A stretch of DNA of 64,000 nt from Methanosarcinaceae archaeon UBA470 (GCA_002508425.1 DAKU01000147.1:15756-79755), one strand, 5' to 3'. Counted from the first letter of the stretch, positions 17,057 through 28,584 are shown. The notes: generated from the sequence alone by a model not told the origin. Numbers and translations are program-made.

Positions 17057-19074
17057 TCACTCCTCGTACTTCTGTTCCACGAGAGTAAATGTGAAAGTAC
17101 TGCCTTTTCCGTCTTTGCTTTCCACCCATATTTCTCCTCCATGCATCTCCACAAACTTTTTTACAAGTGCAAGTCCAAGACCTGTACCTCCAAATTTTCT
17201 TTTGTTTGACGCATCAACCTGGGTAAAAGGATCAAATATTTCTTCTAGTTTATGACCGGGGATTCCAATCCCCGTGTCGGAAACCGATATCTGTATAACA
17301 TTACCTATCTGTTTGGCAATAACTGAGATCCTGCCATTATCGGGTGTAAACTTAATAGCATTGCTGAGCAGATTGTACATAATCTGTTTGAACTTTAATT
17401 TGTCAGCAAATATTACAGTTGATCTTACACTGTTCTCTAGTGTGAGGTCAATTTTTTTCCGGATGGCCATTGGAGACATCAATGTAAGCATTTCATCAAA
17501 TGTTTCTGAAAAGGAAAATAGGGAACAATCAAGTTCCATTTTGCCTGCTTCTATTTTAGACAGATCCAGTACATCATTTATTATTTCAAGAAGGTGTTTG
17601 CCGCTTCTTTGGATATGATTTGTAAAAGCAAGTTGTTTTTCATTAAGATCACCATACATAAGACCACTCAAAAGTTCTGAAAAACCTATTATAGTAGTAA
17701 GAGGAGTACGCAACTCATGACTCATATTCGCCAGGAATTCTGATTTTATTCTATCATTTTCTTCTGCCAGCATTTTAGCTTGAATTAATGAGTGCTCTGC
17801 CTTTTTCTTTTCTGCAATATCACTTGAAAACACAAGGTAGCGGGTATCTGAAAGTTTAGTAGCGTCTTTCCTTATCCAGCTTTGACTTCCATCTTTACGC
17901 ATAATAAGCAGTTCAGCTGAGGTAGAACCAGTATTTTTAAGCTCTTCAAAACTTTCATTTGCTTTATGTTTGAATTCAGGAGCTATCAGGTCAATTACAT
18001 TCTTTCCCAATAATTCTTCTTCGGAATACCCTGTAAGAATACAAGCAGTTTTATTAACTTCTATATATCTATTATTCTCATCCATGGTAAAGATGCCATG
18101 TGGTGCATTTTCAATATAATCTCGAAATTTCCGTTCACTGTCCTGTAATGCATCTATTGCTCTTTTGCGAACATCTATATCGCGATAGTTTAACAAAATC
18201 CCTTTTATCACGGGGTCATGTAAGAGATTAGTAGCTGTGAATTCTATCCATTTGTAACTTCCATCTTTGCAAAGATATCGGGATTCAGAAGTTGTTGTAG
18301 CTTTAGGCCCGTCTCTTATTGCATAGCAGATTTTCTGCATGTGTTCTATATCGTCAGGATGGATTCTGCTCCATATAGAAGCCCCTATGACCTCTTCTTG
18401 AGTCCAACCGAACCATTTTTCGATGTTTGGGCTTTTGTATCTATTTATTCCCTCTTTATCTATAATGGTAATAACATCGGCAATATTTGCAATCATAGCA
18501 CTTAGTTTTGCTTCACTCTCTTTCAATTCATCTTCTGCTTTTTTGCGGCTTAGTACAAGCCCAACCTGCCTTGTATAAATCTCTACTAAATCGCCATCTA
18601 CTAGTGTCTGTCTGACAGGCATTAAAAGGACAAAATAGCCGCTTATAATGTTATCTTTAGATATTTTTGCAACTACTACTTCTCCGATGCCAAATACCTT
18701 TGATAGAAGTTTTATTGTTCTTTGTGGAACCACGCCATCAGTAAGTTCATGCAATGCAGAAAATCGGCTTATACTTCTCTTTTTCATCCGATTTTCTACT
18801 TCTTCATTAATTTCCCATTTGTTTCCCAAAAGTTCAATACCAATTATTGAGCTAGCTTTTTTGATATTATCTAAAGAAGCAGAAATGGTCATTGTGGTAT
18901 AACATTTATTTTTTTCGTCAAAAAGATTAAAACCAGCGTATTTTGCACCAGATATTTCGGTAATATTATCTATAATCTTTTGGTAATCAATATTTTCGCA
19001 GAGCTCTGGAAAAGCTCCTCCGAGAACACAACTAGTTTTTTAAGTTTTTGATTTTCTTCCATTTTATCTGCCAT
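17057..19074 (-). CDS. GAF-PAS-PAS sensor histidine kinase, frameshifted near its start
   Basis: Cytosolic two-component sensor kinase. Order: GAF-like domain, PAS (about 130-245, N-I-A-D-V-I-T-I-I-D), PAS (about 255-370, N-A-P-H-G-I-F-T-M-D), HisKA with phosphoacceptor box KSEFLANMSHELRTPL, and HATPase with NLLSNAIKFTP, DTGIGIP and GGTGLGLALVKKF. The intact frame has its first ATG at 18892, inside the GAF domain. Upstream, the same frame encodes GGAFPELCENIDYQK and onward, the usual N-terminus of methanosarcinal GAF kinases. The initiating ATG (19074, M-A-D-K-M-E-E-N-Q-K-L-K) lies in another frame. The two join at a T6 run (19036-19041; A6 in the coding strand). This is either a sequencing or assembly slip, phase variation, or a young pseudogene. 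No response regulator is adjacent. Confidence 0.8.
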
Positions 19075-19233
19075 AGATCTTTAACCTTTTTAAATATGCA
19101 GGGACAATTTTTTGTTAATGCTGTATCGTTATATAACTGTTACTTATATTTGCAGCACACTTCTATTATCACCCACTTATGTTTGACTCACGATCTATTC
19201 CATTTGCAAGTCAAAGATCTCAACCAAGAAAAA

Positions 19234-22071
19234 TCATCTCTTTGAAGCCTTTGCCAGTACCCTTTGCAAAAACTTTCCAGTATATGATATATCATTTGTT
19301 ACTATTTTCTCCGGAATTCCCTGGGCTATAATTTCTCCGCCCTTTTCTCCACCTTCTGGTCCAAGGTCGATTATCCAGTCAGCCGTCTTTATGACATCCA
19401 GATTGTGTTCGATGACCATGACGGTGTTGCCGCTTTCCACCAGTTGCTGGAGTACTTCCAGCAGCTTTTTAACATCATGGAAATGCAATCCCGTTGTGGG
19501 TTCATCCAGAATGTACACTGTTTTACCTGTAGAACGTCTGCTAAGTTCAGTGGCAAGTTTTACCCTCTGTGCTTCACCGCCGGATAGTGTCGTTGAGGAT
19601 TGTCCAACCTTTATATATCCCAGGCCCACATCATATAAGGTCTGAAGTTTCCTTTGGATAGCAGGAACGTTCTCAAAGAACTCCAGCGCTTCTTCCACCG
19701 TCATATCCAGAACATCTGCTATATTACGATCCTTATAAGTGATCTCAAGGGTCTCCCGATTATAACGTTTTCCATGACACACTTCACAGGGCACGTACAC
19801 GTCAGGGAGGAAATTCATCTCTATAGTGATGGTTCCATCTCCAGAACATGCTTCACACCTGCCTCCACGTATGTTAAAGCTGAACCTGCCTGCCTGGTAT
19901 CCTCTTGCTTTTGCAAGCTTTGTCTGTGCGAATAATTCTCTTATGGGCGTGAACAAATTAGTGTAGGTAGCAGGATTTGATCGCGGAGTTCTGCCAATAG
20001 GTGATTGATCTATAGTGATTACCTTGTCTACCTGTTCGAGTCCGCTAATCGACCTGTATTTTCCTGGCCTTTCCCTAGCCTTGTTTAGCTCCTTTGCCAG
20101 CACCTTGTTCAGTGTTTCATTGATGAGCGTGCTTTTTCCGGAACCAGATACTCCTGTAACACACAACATGATACCAAGGGGGAATTCAACATCCAGGTCT
20201 TTGAGATTATTCTCGCTGGCACCACAGAGAGTAAGCTTCCCGGTGGGTTTTCGCCGTTTTTTCGGAACTTCTATGCTAAGTTCCCCACTCATGTATTTTC
20301 CAGTGAGCGAGTCCTTGTTTTCCATTATCTGTTGTGGTGTGCCTTCTGCAACAATCTCTCCTCCGTGGATGCCTGCCCCTGGACCCATATCCACAACATG
20401 GTCGGCACTTTCTATTGTCTCATCATCATGTTCTACCACTAAAACAGTGTTCCCAATATCCCGCAGATGTTTCAGCGTATTGATTAGTCTCAGATTGTCT
20501 CTCTGATGTAGTCCTATGCTGGGTTCGTCTAATATATACAGCACTCCCATAAGGCTGGACCCTATCTGTGTGGCCAGTCTGATACGCTGAGCCTCTCCCC
20601 CAGAAAGTGTAGCTGATGACCTGCTCAGTGTCAGGTAATCAAGACCAACGTCCATAAGGAATCCTAATCTTGCTTTGATCTCCTTAAGGATCAGGCGGGC
20701 AATAGTGTATTCCCTTTCATTGAGTTTTGTTTCAACATTCTGGAAGAAATACAGAGTTTCCTCCACAGACATGTCTGTGATGTCGATTATATTCTTCCCA
20801 TCAGTAGTGACCGCAAGGCTTGCAGGCTTCAGTCTTTTCCCATTACACACCAGGCACGGTTTTGTACTGATGTACCGTGTCATCTTTTCCTTTGTGTTTT
20901 CAGACTCAGTGTTTTCGTAGGTCTTGGAGATGTTGGCAATAACTCCCTTGAATCTGCCAGTGTGCTGCCATACGCCTCCCGTACGGCCTACATGGACATA
21001 GGGTATGTATTCATTCGTACCGTACATTATCACATGCTTTGCCTTTTCAGGCAGTTGCTCATATGGTGTGTCCATGGAAAATCCCATGTGCTTTGCCAGG
21101 GATTCCAGAGACTGCATATAATATCCATCAGCAGTGCTCCAAGGTTCCACCGCACCTTCACGCAGGCTCCGGGATTTATCCGGTACTATCAGATCAGGGT
21201 CAAACTCCATGGAAGTTCCAAGGCCATGACATTGTGGGCAGGCTCCCTGAGGGCTATTGAATGAGAATGCTGAGGGTTCAAGATCCTCAAACCCAGTTCC
21301 ACATTCTGGACAGGCCATTTTTTCACTGAAGGTAAGTTCTTCGCCTTCGAGTATTTGTACTGTCACGGTACCTCCACTCTTTTCCAAGGATGTCTCCACA
21401 TCCTCAGCAAGCCTTTCTCGGATGCCTTCCTTGATGACAAGCCTGTCAACAACAATGTCGATATTATGCTTGTAATATCTTCCAAGCTCAATATCCTTAG
21501 CTTCTTCAAGAGAATAGACCTCTCCGTCAATACGTACTCTTGAGAAGCCATCTGTCAACAGGTCAGTAATCAGTTTCTTGTATTCACCTTTCCGTTCTCG
21601 GACAAGGGGAGCGAGTATATGGACCTTTGACCCTTCTTTGATGTCCATTATACTGTCCACGATCTGGTCTACGCTCTGAGGTTCTATTATCCTTCCACAG
21701 TCTGGGCAGTGGCGAATGCCTATTCTGGCATACAAAAGTCTTAGATAATCATATATCTCAGTAACAGTACCTACGGTAGACCTGGGGTTCTTACTGGTGG
21801 TCTTCTGCTCGATAGAAATCGCCGGAGACAAACCTTCTATGTATTCCACGTCGGGTTTTTCCATTAATCCCAGGAACTGGCGGGCATAGGCTGACAGTGA
21901 TTCTACATATCTGCGTTGCCCTTCGGCATATATGGTATCGAAAGCCAGAGAAGATTTACCTGAACCACTGAGCCCTGTAATAACTATGAGTTTGTCCCTG
22001 GGTAGTGTCAGGTCGATGTTCTTAAGATTATGCTCTTTGGCGCCTCGGATGATTATATTATTCAAAGACAT
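19234..22071 (-). CDS. uvrA: excinuclease ABC subunit A
   Basis: DNA-damage recognition ATPase of nucleotide excision repair, 945 residues (normal length). It has two ABC modules: Walker [15 protein letters not shown] (about 32-45) and [14 protein letters not shown] (about 635-650), and signatures [12 protein letters not shown] and [12 protein letters not shown]. Zinc fingers are the insertion-domain C-P-x-C pairs (about 255-285) and [15 protein letters not shown] in module 2 (about 735-765). It contains the UvrB-interaction region. UvrB and UvrC are not in the window. In methanogens the uvr genes are taken as acquired from bacteria. Single-gene unit with ATG 22071. Confidence 0.97.
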   Translation of the reverse strand: MSLNNIIIRGAKEHNLKNIDLTLPRDKLIVITGLSGSGKSSLAFDTIYAEGQRRYVESLSAYARQFLGLMEKPDVEYIEGLSPAISIEQKTTSKNPRSTVGTVTEIYDYLRLLYARIGIRHCPDCGRIIEPQSVDQIVDSIMDIKEGSKVHILAPLVRERKGEYKKLITDLLTDGFSRVRIDGEVYSLEEAKDIELGRYYKHNIDIVVDRLVIKEGIRERLAEDVETSLEKSGGTVTVQILEGEELTFSEKMACPECGTGFEDLEPSAFSFNSPQGACPQCHGLGTSMEFDPDLIVPDKSRSLREGAVEPWSTADGYYMQSLESLAKHMGFSMDTPYEQLPEKAKHVIMYGTNEYIPYVHVGRTGGVWQHTGRFKGVIANISKTYENTESENTKEKMTRYISTKPCLVCNGKRLKPASLAVTTDGKNIIDITDMSVEETLYFFQNVETKLNEREYTIARLILKEIKARLGFLMDVGLDYLTLSRSSATLSGGEAQRIRLATQIGSSLMGVLYILDEPSIGLHQRDNLRLINTLKHLRDIGNTVLVVEHDDETIESADHVVDMGPGAGIHGGEIVAEGTPQQIMENKDSLTGKYMSGELSIEVPKKRRKPTGKLTLCGASENNLKDLDVEFPLGIMLCVTGVSGSGKSTLINETLNKVLAKELNKARERPGKYRSISGLEQVDKVITIDQSPIGRTPRSNPATYTNLFTPIRELFAQTKLAKARGYQAGRFSFNIRGGRCEACSGDGTITIEMNFLPDVYVPCEVCHGKRYNRETLEITYKDRNIADVLDMTVEEALEFFENVPAIQRKLQTLYDVGLGYIKVGQSSTTLSGGEAQRVKLATELSRRSTGKTVYILDEPTTGLHFHDVKKLLEVLQQLVESGNTVMVIEHNLDVIKTADWIIDLGPEGGEKGGEIIAQGIPEKIVTNDISYTGKFLQRVLAKASKR

Positions 22072-22280
22072 GGTCTGATAGATCTCTTTCCAATGTGTTC
22101 AACATAAAAAAGGTCGAAGGGATGATGTTTTATCTGCAGCTTGTCCCACCCTTATGCCATATCATGGCTCTCGATGGTATTTAAATAATTCGCAGCTCAT
22201 AATCGAGTAGCTTTTCTATTGCAGATTACTTGCAGTAGTTTAAAAAGGGAGAAGATGAGTTTCAGTTTCATCTTCTATTT

Positions 22281-25200
22281 TCAGTGTGTCTTGATGTACT
22301 CTATCATTTTCGGTGTCAGCAGAGGCGCGATCTGCGGAAGCATATTCGGCATCAGGTTAGCCATCGCAGCAGGCATGAGGTCAGGCATCTGCTCTAGCAT
22401 GTAGTCTGGCATTGGCACTCTTTTCTCCACTGCCTTAAGCATCTTTGGCATGACCTTTGGCATCAGGGAGGGCATGAGCAGAGGCATCATCTTAGGCATC
22501 ATTGGCTTCATAAGCGCATCCATTCCTGGCACATATTTTACTGTCTTCATCATTGCCTGCATGTATGAAGGCATAGCAGCGATCATATCAGGTAGGAGTT
22601 CCACCATCATGTCGGTCATGTTCTCAGGCATCATCAGGTCGATCATCTTGTCAAAGGTGGCCCATGCAACAAGAGCATCATTCGTAGTGTCGGGAATATC
22701 ATATCCCAGACTGCGGGCTGCTAATGCGCCAAGATCCTGTATCTGCAGGTTCACATTGTTATCCCTTGCAGTGATCCTGAACTGTACCATGCAGCATGGG
22801 CAAAGGGCAGCCATTATATCCGCATTTTGATCAACAGCCTCCTGGAGACGCACGTTACCTATCTTACCTGCTACCTTCGGTTCATCTATCAGTGTTACCA
22901 CGGAACCACAGCATAGAGCTTCCTCTCTGTTATGTTCCATTTCTCTGAACTGCACGCCCGGTATTGCTTTGAGCAATTCACGAGGTGGCTCGTAGACACC
23001 TGCACCAGCCCTGCCGAGATGGCATGAGTCGTGCCATGCAACAACCTTGTTCAGTGGCACCTTGAACTTGGGTTTCAGCACATCCAGCTTATCTACCAGC
23101 ACTTCAGAATAATGCTTGGCTTCGATATTGAAATCCATTCCCAGTTTCTTAGCCCACTGTGGATATAGAGTCCTCCACATCAAGAGACATGCTGGACACG
23201 AAGTGACAACTGTTTTAACTCCTTTTTTCTGCATGTTTGCAGTGTTCATCTTCATGATCTTCTCGAAGATATCCCATTTCCCCGCAACAAGCATTGGAAT
23301 CCCACAACATGTTTCCTTGTCGCCCAAGTATGTGAACTCGATCCCGGCTTCGTCAAGGAGGCGTACAGCACCAACAGCTACATCCTTTTCCACAAAGGAT
23401 GCAGTACAGCCTGCAAAATAGGCTACTTCAGCTTTATCCTTTATTTTGGCACGGATGTCGTTTGGTAGCCATCCATCCCTGTCTTTCCTATAATTAGCCC
23501 AGATGTTTCTTTCCTTTTCAAGGCTCTGTGCCATGATCTCGAATGGCGGGATGGTCATCATTTTCTTCTTCTGAACGAAGTTCTCCCTGAGTGTCATCCA
23601 GGATCGCTCGATCGGGAGGTCAAGCTGACAGTAATGGTCACACATCTCGCATGTAGTACAGGCCAGGAAAGTGTCTACTTGTTCCTGATCAAGTTCTGCT
23701 TTGCCAGCAATGTACTCTTTCAGGAAGAACCACTTTCCACGGGGTGATTGTGATTCCCATCCTCTACCGTAATATTGGTCACATTCGTGCACACAGTAAC
23801 CACACTGCGCGCAGGTGTAAGCGTGAGATAACACTTCTCCGGGTATACCCTTCTGGTCATTGAACTTATGTGCGCTAACTCCTGAACGGTTGCCTACAAT
23901 GCGGGCAAGGGGTTCAAAGCTCTTTGCCATGGTAAGTCCTGTCTTCATCAGGGATTTACCTGTAAGCGTCTCGGGATTCATTATATCCTTTGGGTCAACC
24001 TGCTTTTTAAGCTCCTGGATCTTTGCCAGTTTATCACCAAAAACTTTGTCGGCATTTTTCGCAAAGTACAGTCCGGATGTGTATATCCGTCCTCCATTCT
24101 CTTCTGCGATCTTTACTATACTAATTGCAAGTGGAAATGCCATGTTGAACTTAAAGGAGCGTTCAGAATGAGGCATGAAACACAGCAGGACAACTTGATC
24201 GCCTTTAGCAACCATACCTTCCACAAGCACAGGAAGAGCTATTTTCTTATTGATCTCATCAAAAACCTTTCCAATGCTGGACACAGGCACAATTACTTCT
24301 GCCGGGATGAATGATGGTCCAAGCCTTTTAACCTTCATGGACCTGAACCATTCTTCGGTCTCATGCTTAGCTATCTCATCAGACAATATCTCCCCGCCAG
24401 CTTCCTTGATGATGTCTTTGAGAGCACTTACATCCCTGGATTCAGGATATGCGAAATTACAAATGTAAGCTTTGGGAAGTTCTGGTCTGTGTTCTTCCAC
24501 AGGTTCTCCATAATGTGTTTTTGGAGGTGCCCGGTTCTTCATTTGTGCCCATTGAGGATTAATAAATGATACTGACCAGAGAGGCACCTTGCGCTCTCCT
24601 ACAAGAGCAATGGCTTTTTGCATGCTACTGGCATCAGGGAACTTTGCAGATATAGCTGTGGTTTTCTCAAGTTCTCTTACCTTTAGAGTAATTTCGGTAA
24701 TGATACCCACGGTACCCATAGTACCAACTATCTTCTGTAGCTCATCACCCTTAAAATCCTTAATATCCCCATTAGGAAGTACAACTCTGGCACTATCCAT
24801 TGTGTCCTGGGACCAGCCATACTCATAACTGCCATATCCCAGGCCGTTCTGTGCAAGCCATCCTCCCACCGTAGCAGACATCGCGCTGGAAGGTACAGCC
24901 TGTGCCGCAAGTCCTTCTTTATTCAGTTTTGACTCAAGTTTTTCCCAGACAATACCTGCTCCTACAGTAACTTTCATGTTCTCTTTATCAACACTAATGA
25001 TCTTACGCATAGGAGTTACATCTGCAATGATACCGCCCTTTGTGGGTATGACACCGCCGTATCCTGATGATGCTCCTGCCCGGGGTACAATAGCTATCTC
25101 ATGTTTCCTGGCAAATTCCATGAGTTTTACAGCCTGCTCCTCACCCCTTATTTTTACTATAGCTGCAGGCTCGGTTTTTCCTAAAAAAGTCTTTACTACA

Positions 25201-25328
25201 GGGGGTAGTGATCCTACATCATGTGTATAAAAGTGCCTTTCTTTCTTTTTGAAATTGACCCCTTCCCCAAAAATGGATGCAAGCTCTTTCTTTTGTTGTT
25301 CATTCAATTCGTATACTGCTTTAACCAT
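22281..25328 (-). CDS. FAD-linked oxidoreductase/Fe-S/CCG fusion (D-lactate or glycolate dehydrogenase type) with Met/Pro-rich tail
   Basis: Large 1015-residue redox enzyme. N-terminal FAD-binding domain of the GlcD/D-lactate dehydrogenase type (about 55-235, with PRAGASSGYGG) and the matching cap domain to about 470. Two ferredoxin-like clusters follow (CAQCGYCVHECDQYYG about 520; CTTCEMCDHYCQLDLP about 570), then two CCG domains (CCGIPML, CPACLLMW, SCHLGRAGAG, CCGSVVTL, CPCCMVQF) like those of GlpC and heterodisulfide reductase HdrB. Such fusions oxidise a 2-hydroxyacid and pass electrons to a membrane or thiol acceptor. Unusual: the last 105 or so residues repeat M-P-x-M/L-M-P, with about 30 Met, forming short amphipathic helices. 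I know no function for this tail; membrane or metal binding is a guess. Divergent from pyruvate kinase, which suggests a lactate/pyruvate link. Confidence 0.85.
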   Translation of the reverse strand: MVKAVYELNEQQKKELASIFGEGVNFKKKERHFYTHDVGSLPPVVKTFLGKTEPAAIVKIRGEEQAVKLMEFARKHEIAIVPRAGASSGYGGVIPTKGGIIADVTPMRKIISVDKENMKVTVGAGIVWEKLESKLNKEGLAAQAVPSSAMSATVGGWLAQNGLGYGSYEYGWSQDTMDSARVVLPNGDIKDFKGDELQKIVGTMGTVGIITEITLKVRELEKTTAISAKFPDASSMQKAIALVGERKVPLWSVSFINPQWAQMKNRAPPKTHYGEPVEEHRPELPKAYICNFAYPESRDVSALKDIIKEAGGEILSDEIAKHETEEWFRSMKVKRLGPSFIPAEVIVPVSSIGKVFDEINKKIALPVLVEGMVAKGDQVVLLCFMPHSERSFKFNMAFPLAISIVKIAEENGGRIYTSGLYFAKNADKVFGDKLAKIQELKKQVDPKDIMNPETLTGKSLMKTGLTMAKSFEPLARIVGNRSGVSAHKFNDQKGIPGEVLSHAYTCAQCGYCVHECDQYYGRGWESQSPRGKWFFLKEYIAGKAELDQEQVDTFLACTTCEMCDHYCQLDLPIERSWMTLRENFVQKKKMMTIPPFEIMAQSLEKERNIWANYRKDRDGWLPNDIRAKIKDKAEVAYFAGCTASFVEKDVAVGAVRLLDEAGIEFTYLGDKETCCGIPMLVAGKWDIFEKIMKMNTANMQKKGVKTVVTSCPACLLMWRTLYPQWAKKLGMDFNIEAKHYSEVLVDKLDVLKPKFKVPLNKVVAWHDSCHLGRAGAGVYEPPRELLKAIPGVQFREMEHNREEALCCGSVVTLIDEPKVAGKIGNVRLQEAVDQNADIMAALCPCCMVQFRITARDNNVNLQIQDLGALAARSLGYDIPDTTNDALVAWATFDKMIDLMMPENMTDMMVELLPDMIAAMPSYMQAMMKTVKYVPGMDALMKPMMPKMMPLLMPSLMPKVMPKMLKAVEKRVPMPDYMLEQMPDLMPAAMANLMPNMLPQIAPLLTPKMIEYIKTH

Positions 25329-25508
25329 ACTTCTTACCCCATGTGATGTGATGAATAACTACAGTACTGATATTGTGTGGCAGTAGTATTTAAACAAATT
25401 CAAGTACTGTCAAAAATATGTGCTGAACGGAAGTACTGCTTCATAAATAATATACGGAAATGATAAAAGGTATCAATGACAATGCTTTACTTATAACCGG
25501 GGTATAGC

Positions 25509-26948
25509 ATGATACTTTCTGATCATAAGACCAAAATAGTATGCACAATTGGGCCATCCTCTTCATCGGAAGAAATAATCCGGAGTTTGATACTTCGGGG
25601 AATGGACATAGCCCGCCTGAATTTTTCCCACGGGGAGCTGTCTCATCACAGTGAGATCATCTACAGAATACGGAAAATAGCCACTGAGATGGATAAGATC
25701 ATCCCTATCCTTGTGGACCTTCCCGGTCCTAAAATAAGGGTTGGTAAGCTTTTGAAAGAACCACTTAATCTCCAACAGGGAGACACAGTGACCCTCACTT
25801 CATCTACAGAACTTTTGGATGACTCTTTTATACCAGTAGATTTTCCTAAACTTGCAGAAAGTGTATCTCCCGGCAGCTTGGTCTATATAAACGATGGTTT
25901 CTTGCAACTGGAATGTCTTGAAGTTTCAGGAAAAAATGTGAAATGTAAAGTCATTGTGGGTGGCGAGCTTACATCCCACAAAGGTGTTAATTTACCAGGT
26001 TCCAATGTGTTCCTTGAGCCGGTTACTGAAAAAGATATACAGTTAATAGATTTCGCTTTGGAGGGGGGTCTTGACTGTTTCAGTATATCTTTCATTGAAT
26101 CGGCACATGATTTAAAAAAGATAAGAGAATATGTTGATTCCAAGGGAAAGAAAGCATTTCTAGTTGCAAAGATCGAAAGGGAAAGAGCTGTTAAGAACAT
26201 TGACAGCATCCTGCTTGAAGCAGATGCCATTATGGTTGCAAGGGGAGACCTAGGTGTGGAGATCCCTATAGAGGATGTGCCCATAGTGCAGAAGAAAATA
26301 ATCCACAAGGCGAATCTTCTCAGCATCCCTGTGATCACAGCTACACAGATGCTGGAATCCATGACCCACAATATACGTCCGACTCGTGCTGAGGCCACTG
26401 ATGTGGCCAATGCTATTATAGATGGCACAGATGCCGTTATGCTATCTGGTGAAACTGCTGTAGGTAAATATCCTCTTGCTACTGTTGAAATGATGGCGAA
26501 GATAGCCAAGCAAACTGAAAAATGGCGCGGTACTTCCAAGACCGGTATATACCTGATGAAAAAAGCTATGACAAAAATGCAATTGCAGATAGATGATATC
26601 ATTTCCCTGCAGATAAACGAAGCTCTGCAGCAATTGCCTATTAAATATGTACTCGTTCCCACAGCATCCGGAGAGACCTGTAGGCGTGTTTCTCGTTTTA
26701 GGCCCGATACATGGATCATAGGATTTAGTAGGTATCCGCATACGTGCAATGTCATGGCTTTCCAGTATGGGGTACACCCGATATTTGTAGAGGGGCAGGT
26801 CACTGATTGGGAGCAAAAAGCCTTTGAAAAACTCAAGCAATATGCTATTTATGCCCCCGGGGAACTGGTTATAATTACTCAGGGGCAAACTGCAGGACAT
26901 GGAAAACAGGGAGGAACAAACCTACTCAAATTTATCCGGCTGGAGTGA
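25509..26948 (+). CDS. pyk: pyruvate kinase
   Basis: Makes pyruvate and ATP from phosphoenolpyruvate and ADP, 479 residues. Motifs: KIVCTIGPSS (about 9-18), MDIARLNFSHG (about 32-42), the catalytic segment with VAKIERERAVKNID, and VARGDLGVEIP for cation and PEP binding. The C-terminal allosteric domain (about 345-479) is complete. The promoter contains TTACTTATAA about 15-20 bases before the ATG, so the transcript is probably leaderless or nearly so. It shares the 180-base intergenic region with the divergent hydroxyacid-dehydrogenase-type fusion. It is followed by convergent msrA, 2 bases away. Confidence 0.96.
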   Translation: MILSDHKTKIVCTIGPSSSSEEIIRSLILRGMDIARLNFSHGELSHHSEIIYRIRKIATEMDKIIPILVDLPGPKIRVGKLLKEPLNLQQGDTVTLTSSTELLDDSFIPVDFPKLAESVSPGSLVYINDGFLQLECLEVSGKNVKCKVIVGGELTSHKGVNLPGSNVFLEPVTEKDIQLIDFALEGGLDCFSISFIESAHDLKKIREYVDSKGKKAFLVAKIERERAVKNIDSILLEADAIMVARGDLGVEIPIEDVPIVQKKIIHKANLLSIPVITATQMLESMTHNIRPTRAEATDVANAIIDGTDAVMLSGETAVGKYPLATVEMMAKIAKQTEKWRGTSKTGIYLMKKAMTKMQLQIDDIISLQINEALQQLPIKYVLVPTASGETCRRVSRFRPDTWIIGFSRYPHTCNVMAFQYGVHPIFVEGQVTDWEQKAFEKLKQYAIYAPGELVIITQGQTAGHGKQGGTNLLKFIRLE

Positions 26949-26950
26949 AC

Positions 26951-27424
26951 TCAATGGATCATACAGCCACCTAGGCCCCCCTTTTCAAAGTATTGTTGAT
27001 GGTATTCCTCTGCCCTGTAGAACATTGACGCAGGCACTATTTCAGTAACTATCGGCTTTTTATACTTGTCCGATTTTTGAGCCATTTCCTTTGAAGCAAA
27101 GGCTGCAGATCTTTGTTCTTCGTTGTGGTAGAAGATTGCTGACCTGTATTGGGTGCCAATATCTGGTCCCTGTCGGTTGAGTGTGGTTGGATCGTGAATG
27201 TTCCAGAACACTTCAATCAATTGTGCATAACTTATTATCGCAGGGTCAAACAGAAGATCAACTGCTTCAGCGTGTCCTGTCCTTCCGGTACACACGTCTT
27301 TATATGTAGGATTTTCAAAATGTCCGCCTGTATATCCCACAGATGTTGCTATTACTCCTTTAACTCTTCTGAAATTAGCTTCTACTCCCCAAAAACATCC
27401 TGCTGCAAATGTAGCTTTTTCCAT
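26951..27424 (-). CDS. msrA: peptide methionine-S-sulfoxide reductase A
   Basis: Repairs oxidised methionine, 157 residues. Catalytic motif GCFWGVE near the N-terminus (C9), then [18 protein letters not shown] and the V-F-W-N-I-H-D-P-T segment. The C-terminus ends GGLGGCMIH, so a candidate resolving cysteine is present. Convergent with and almost touching pyruvate kinase. Possibly relevant: a neighbouring oxidoreductase has an exceptionally Met-rich tail. Confidence 0.95.
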   Translation of the reverse strand: MEKATFAAGCFWGVEANFRRVKGVIATSVGYTGGHFENPTYKDVCTGRTGHAEAVDLLFDPAIISYAQLIEVFWNIHDPTTLNRQGPDIGTQYRSAIFYHNEEQRSAAFASKEMAQKSDKYKKPIVTEIVPASMFYRAEEYHQQYFEKGGLGGCMIH

Positions 27425-27568
27425 TGTTCTCTACCTCCCACTTTCATCAATTATACGCTTATATCTGTTTTTTATCACTTTGAATAAGTAAGAAATGAAC
27501 GTCCTTCAATGAGAAAGTATATATTTGGCTTGTATATATTATTCCACATTATTTCAAGAGGGTGAATA

Positions 27569-28576
27569 TTGAAAAAAATCAGTATGTGTAAACTGGTATT
27601 CATTTTTTTGTTTGTATCCTTTTCTTTTCTGCATTTAGTTGCAGGAAACGAGACATGTGATACGATAGAACAGTATGGTCCAGCTTTAAGGGCGACATCT
27701 GTTCTATCTACTGAAGGATACGGCCAACTATCTCTTTTACAGACCGTACACATCTATTGGTTGTGGGTACTTCACCTTTTCATCATAGTAGTTCTTATGG
27801 CCCTGTATATACTATATATTCGCAGGTATAACAATTTACTCAAGCAAGAAGTAGCCGAGCGCAAGATTATGGAACAAAAGCTACAACAATATGCTGCTGA
27901 GCTTAAGCATTCCAATGAGATGAAGGATCTGTTCACTGATATTCTAAGGCATGATCTTTTGAATCCTGCTGGGATAATTAAAGGTTATACAGACCTTTTG
28001 CTTGAAATAGAGACAGATATAAAGAAGCTACAATATCTCAAGAATATATCCAGGTCAAATCAGAAGCTAATTAATCTTGTAGAAGATGCAGCTTCTTATA
28101 CAAAGCTTGATACCATTGGCAATATTCCTCTTGAAAAGACGGACCTCAAAGGCATCATCATCAATGTTATTGACTCTATGAGCATCCAGATCTCAGAAAA
28201 GCACGCTAAAGTTTCTCTTTCCTCTTCTGGACTATATCCTGCAAGGGTAAATCCTCTGGCAGAACAGGTTTTTGTCAATTTTCTATCCAATGCACTTAAG
28301 TATGGCCCATATAGTGGAAATATAGGCATTGATATAGTGGATGCAGGCAATTCATGGAAGGTATGTTTTGCTGATGAAGGTGATGGTATACCTGAAAAGT
28401 TCAAAGAAGCTGTTTTTGAACGTTTCAAAAGGTTGGAGGCAGGCGCAATAAAAGGATCGGGGCTCGGTCTTGCAATAGCCAAAAGAATAGTAGAGCTTCA
28501 CGGTGGTACGTTGGGTGTAAATGACAATCCGGCAGGTAAAGGCAGCGTTTTCTGGGCAACCTTCCCTAAAGTATGA
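27569..28576 (+). CDS. membrane sensor histidine kinase
   Basis: Two-component sensor of 335 residues. TTG start at 27569 behind GAGGGTGA. An N-terminal signal or helix (about 8-25) is followed by a short external segment of about 40 residues and a membrane helix (about 66-88, V-L-H-L-F-I-I-V-V-L). A linker coiled coil leads to the HisKA box FTDILRHDLLNPAG (phosphoacceptor His about 130), then HATPase motifs FLSNALKYGP, DEGDGIPE and GSGLGLAIAKRIVELHGG. There is no PAS domain, so the sensing part is the small outer loop. No response regulator is adjacent. Confidence 0.85.
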   Translation: MKKISMCKLVFIFLFVSFSFLHLVAGNETCDTIEQYGPALRATSVLSTEGYGQLSLLQTVHIYWLWVLHLFIIVVLMALYILYIRRYNNLLKQEVAERKIMEQKLQQYAAELKHSNEMKDLFTDILRHDLLNPAGIIKGYTDLLLEIETDIKKLQYLKNISRSNQKLINLVEDAASYTKLDTIGNIPLEKTDLKGIIINVIDSMSIQISEKHAKVSLSSSGLYPARVNPLAEQVFVNFLSNALKYGPYSGNIGIDIVDAGNSWKVCFADEGDGIPEKFKEAVFERFKRLEAGAIKGSGLGLAIAKRIVELHGGTLGVNDNPAGKGSVFWATFPKV

Positions 28577-28584
28577 TCTGACTG

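Noticed and set aside
20015..20506. 163-codon frame antisense to uvrA
   Set aside because: Shadow of the ABC module coding sequence; composition is Ser/Phe-rich as expected from the reverse strand.
25883..26836. Long 317-codon open frame antisense to pyruvate kinase
   Set aside because: It lies wholly inside pyk, and its translation is rich in Ser, Cys and Ile runs with no domain; it mirrors the codon use of the sense gene.
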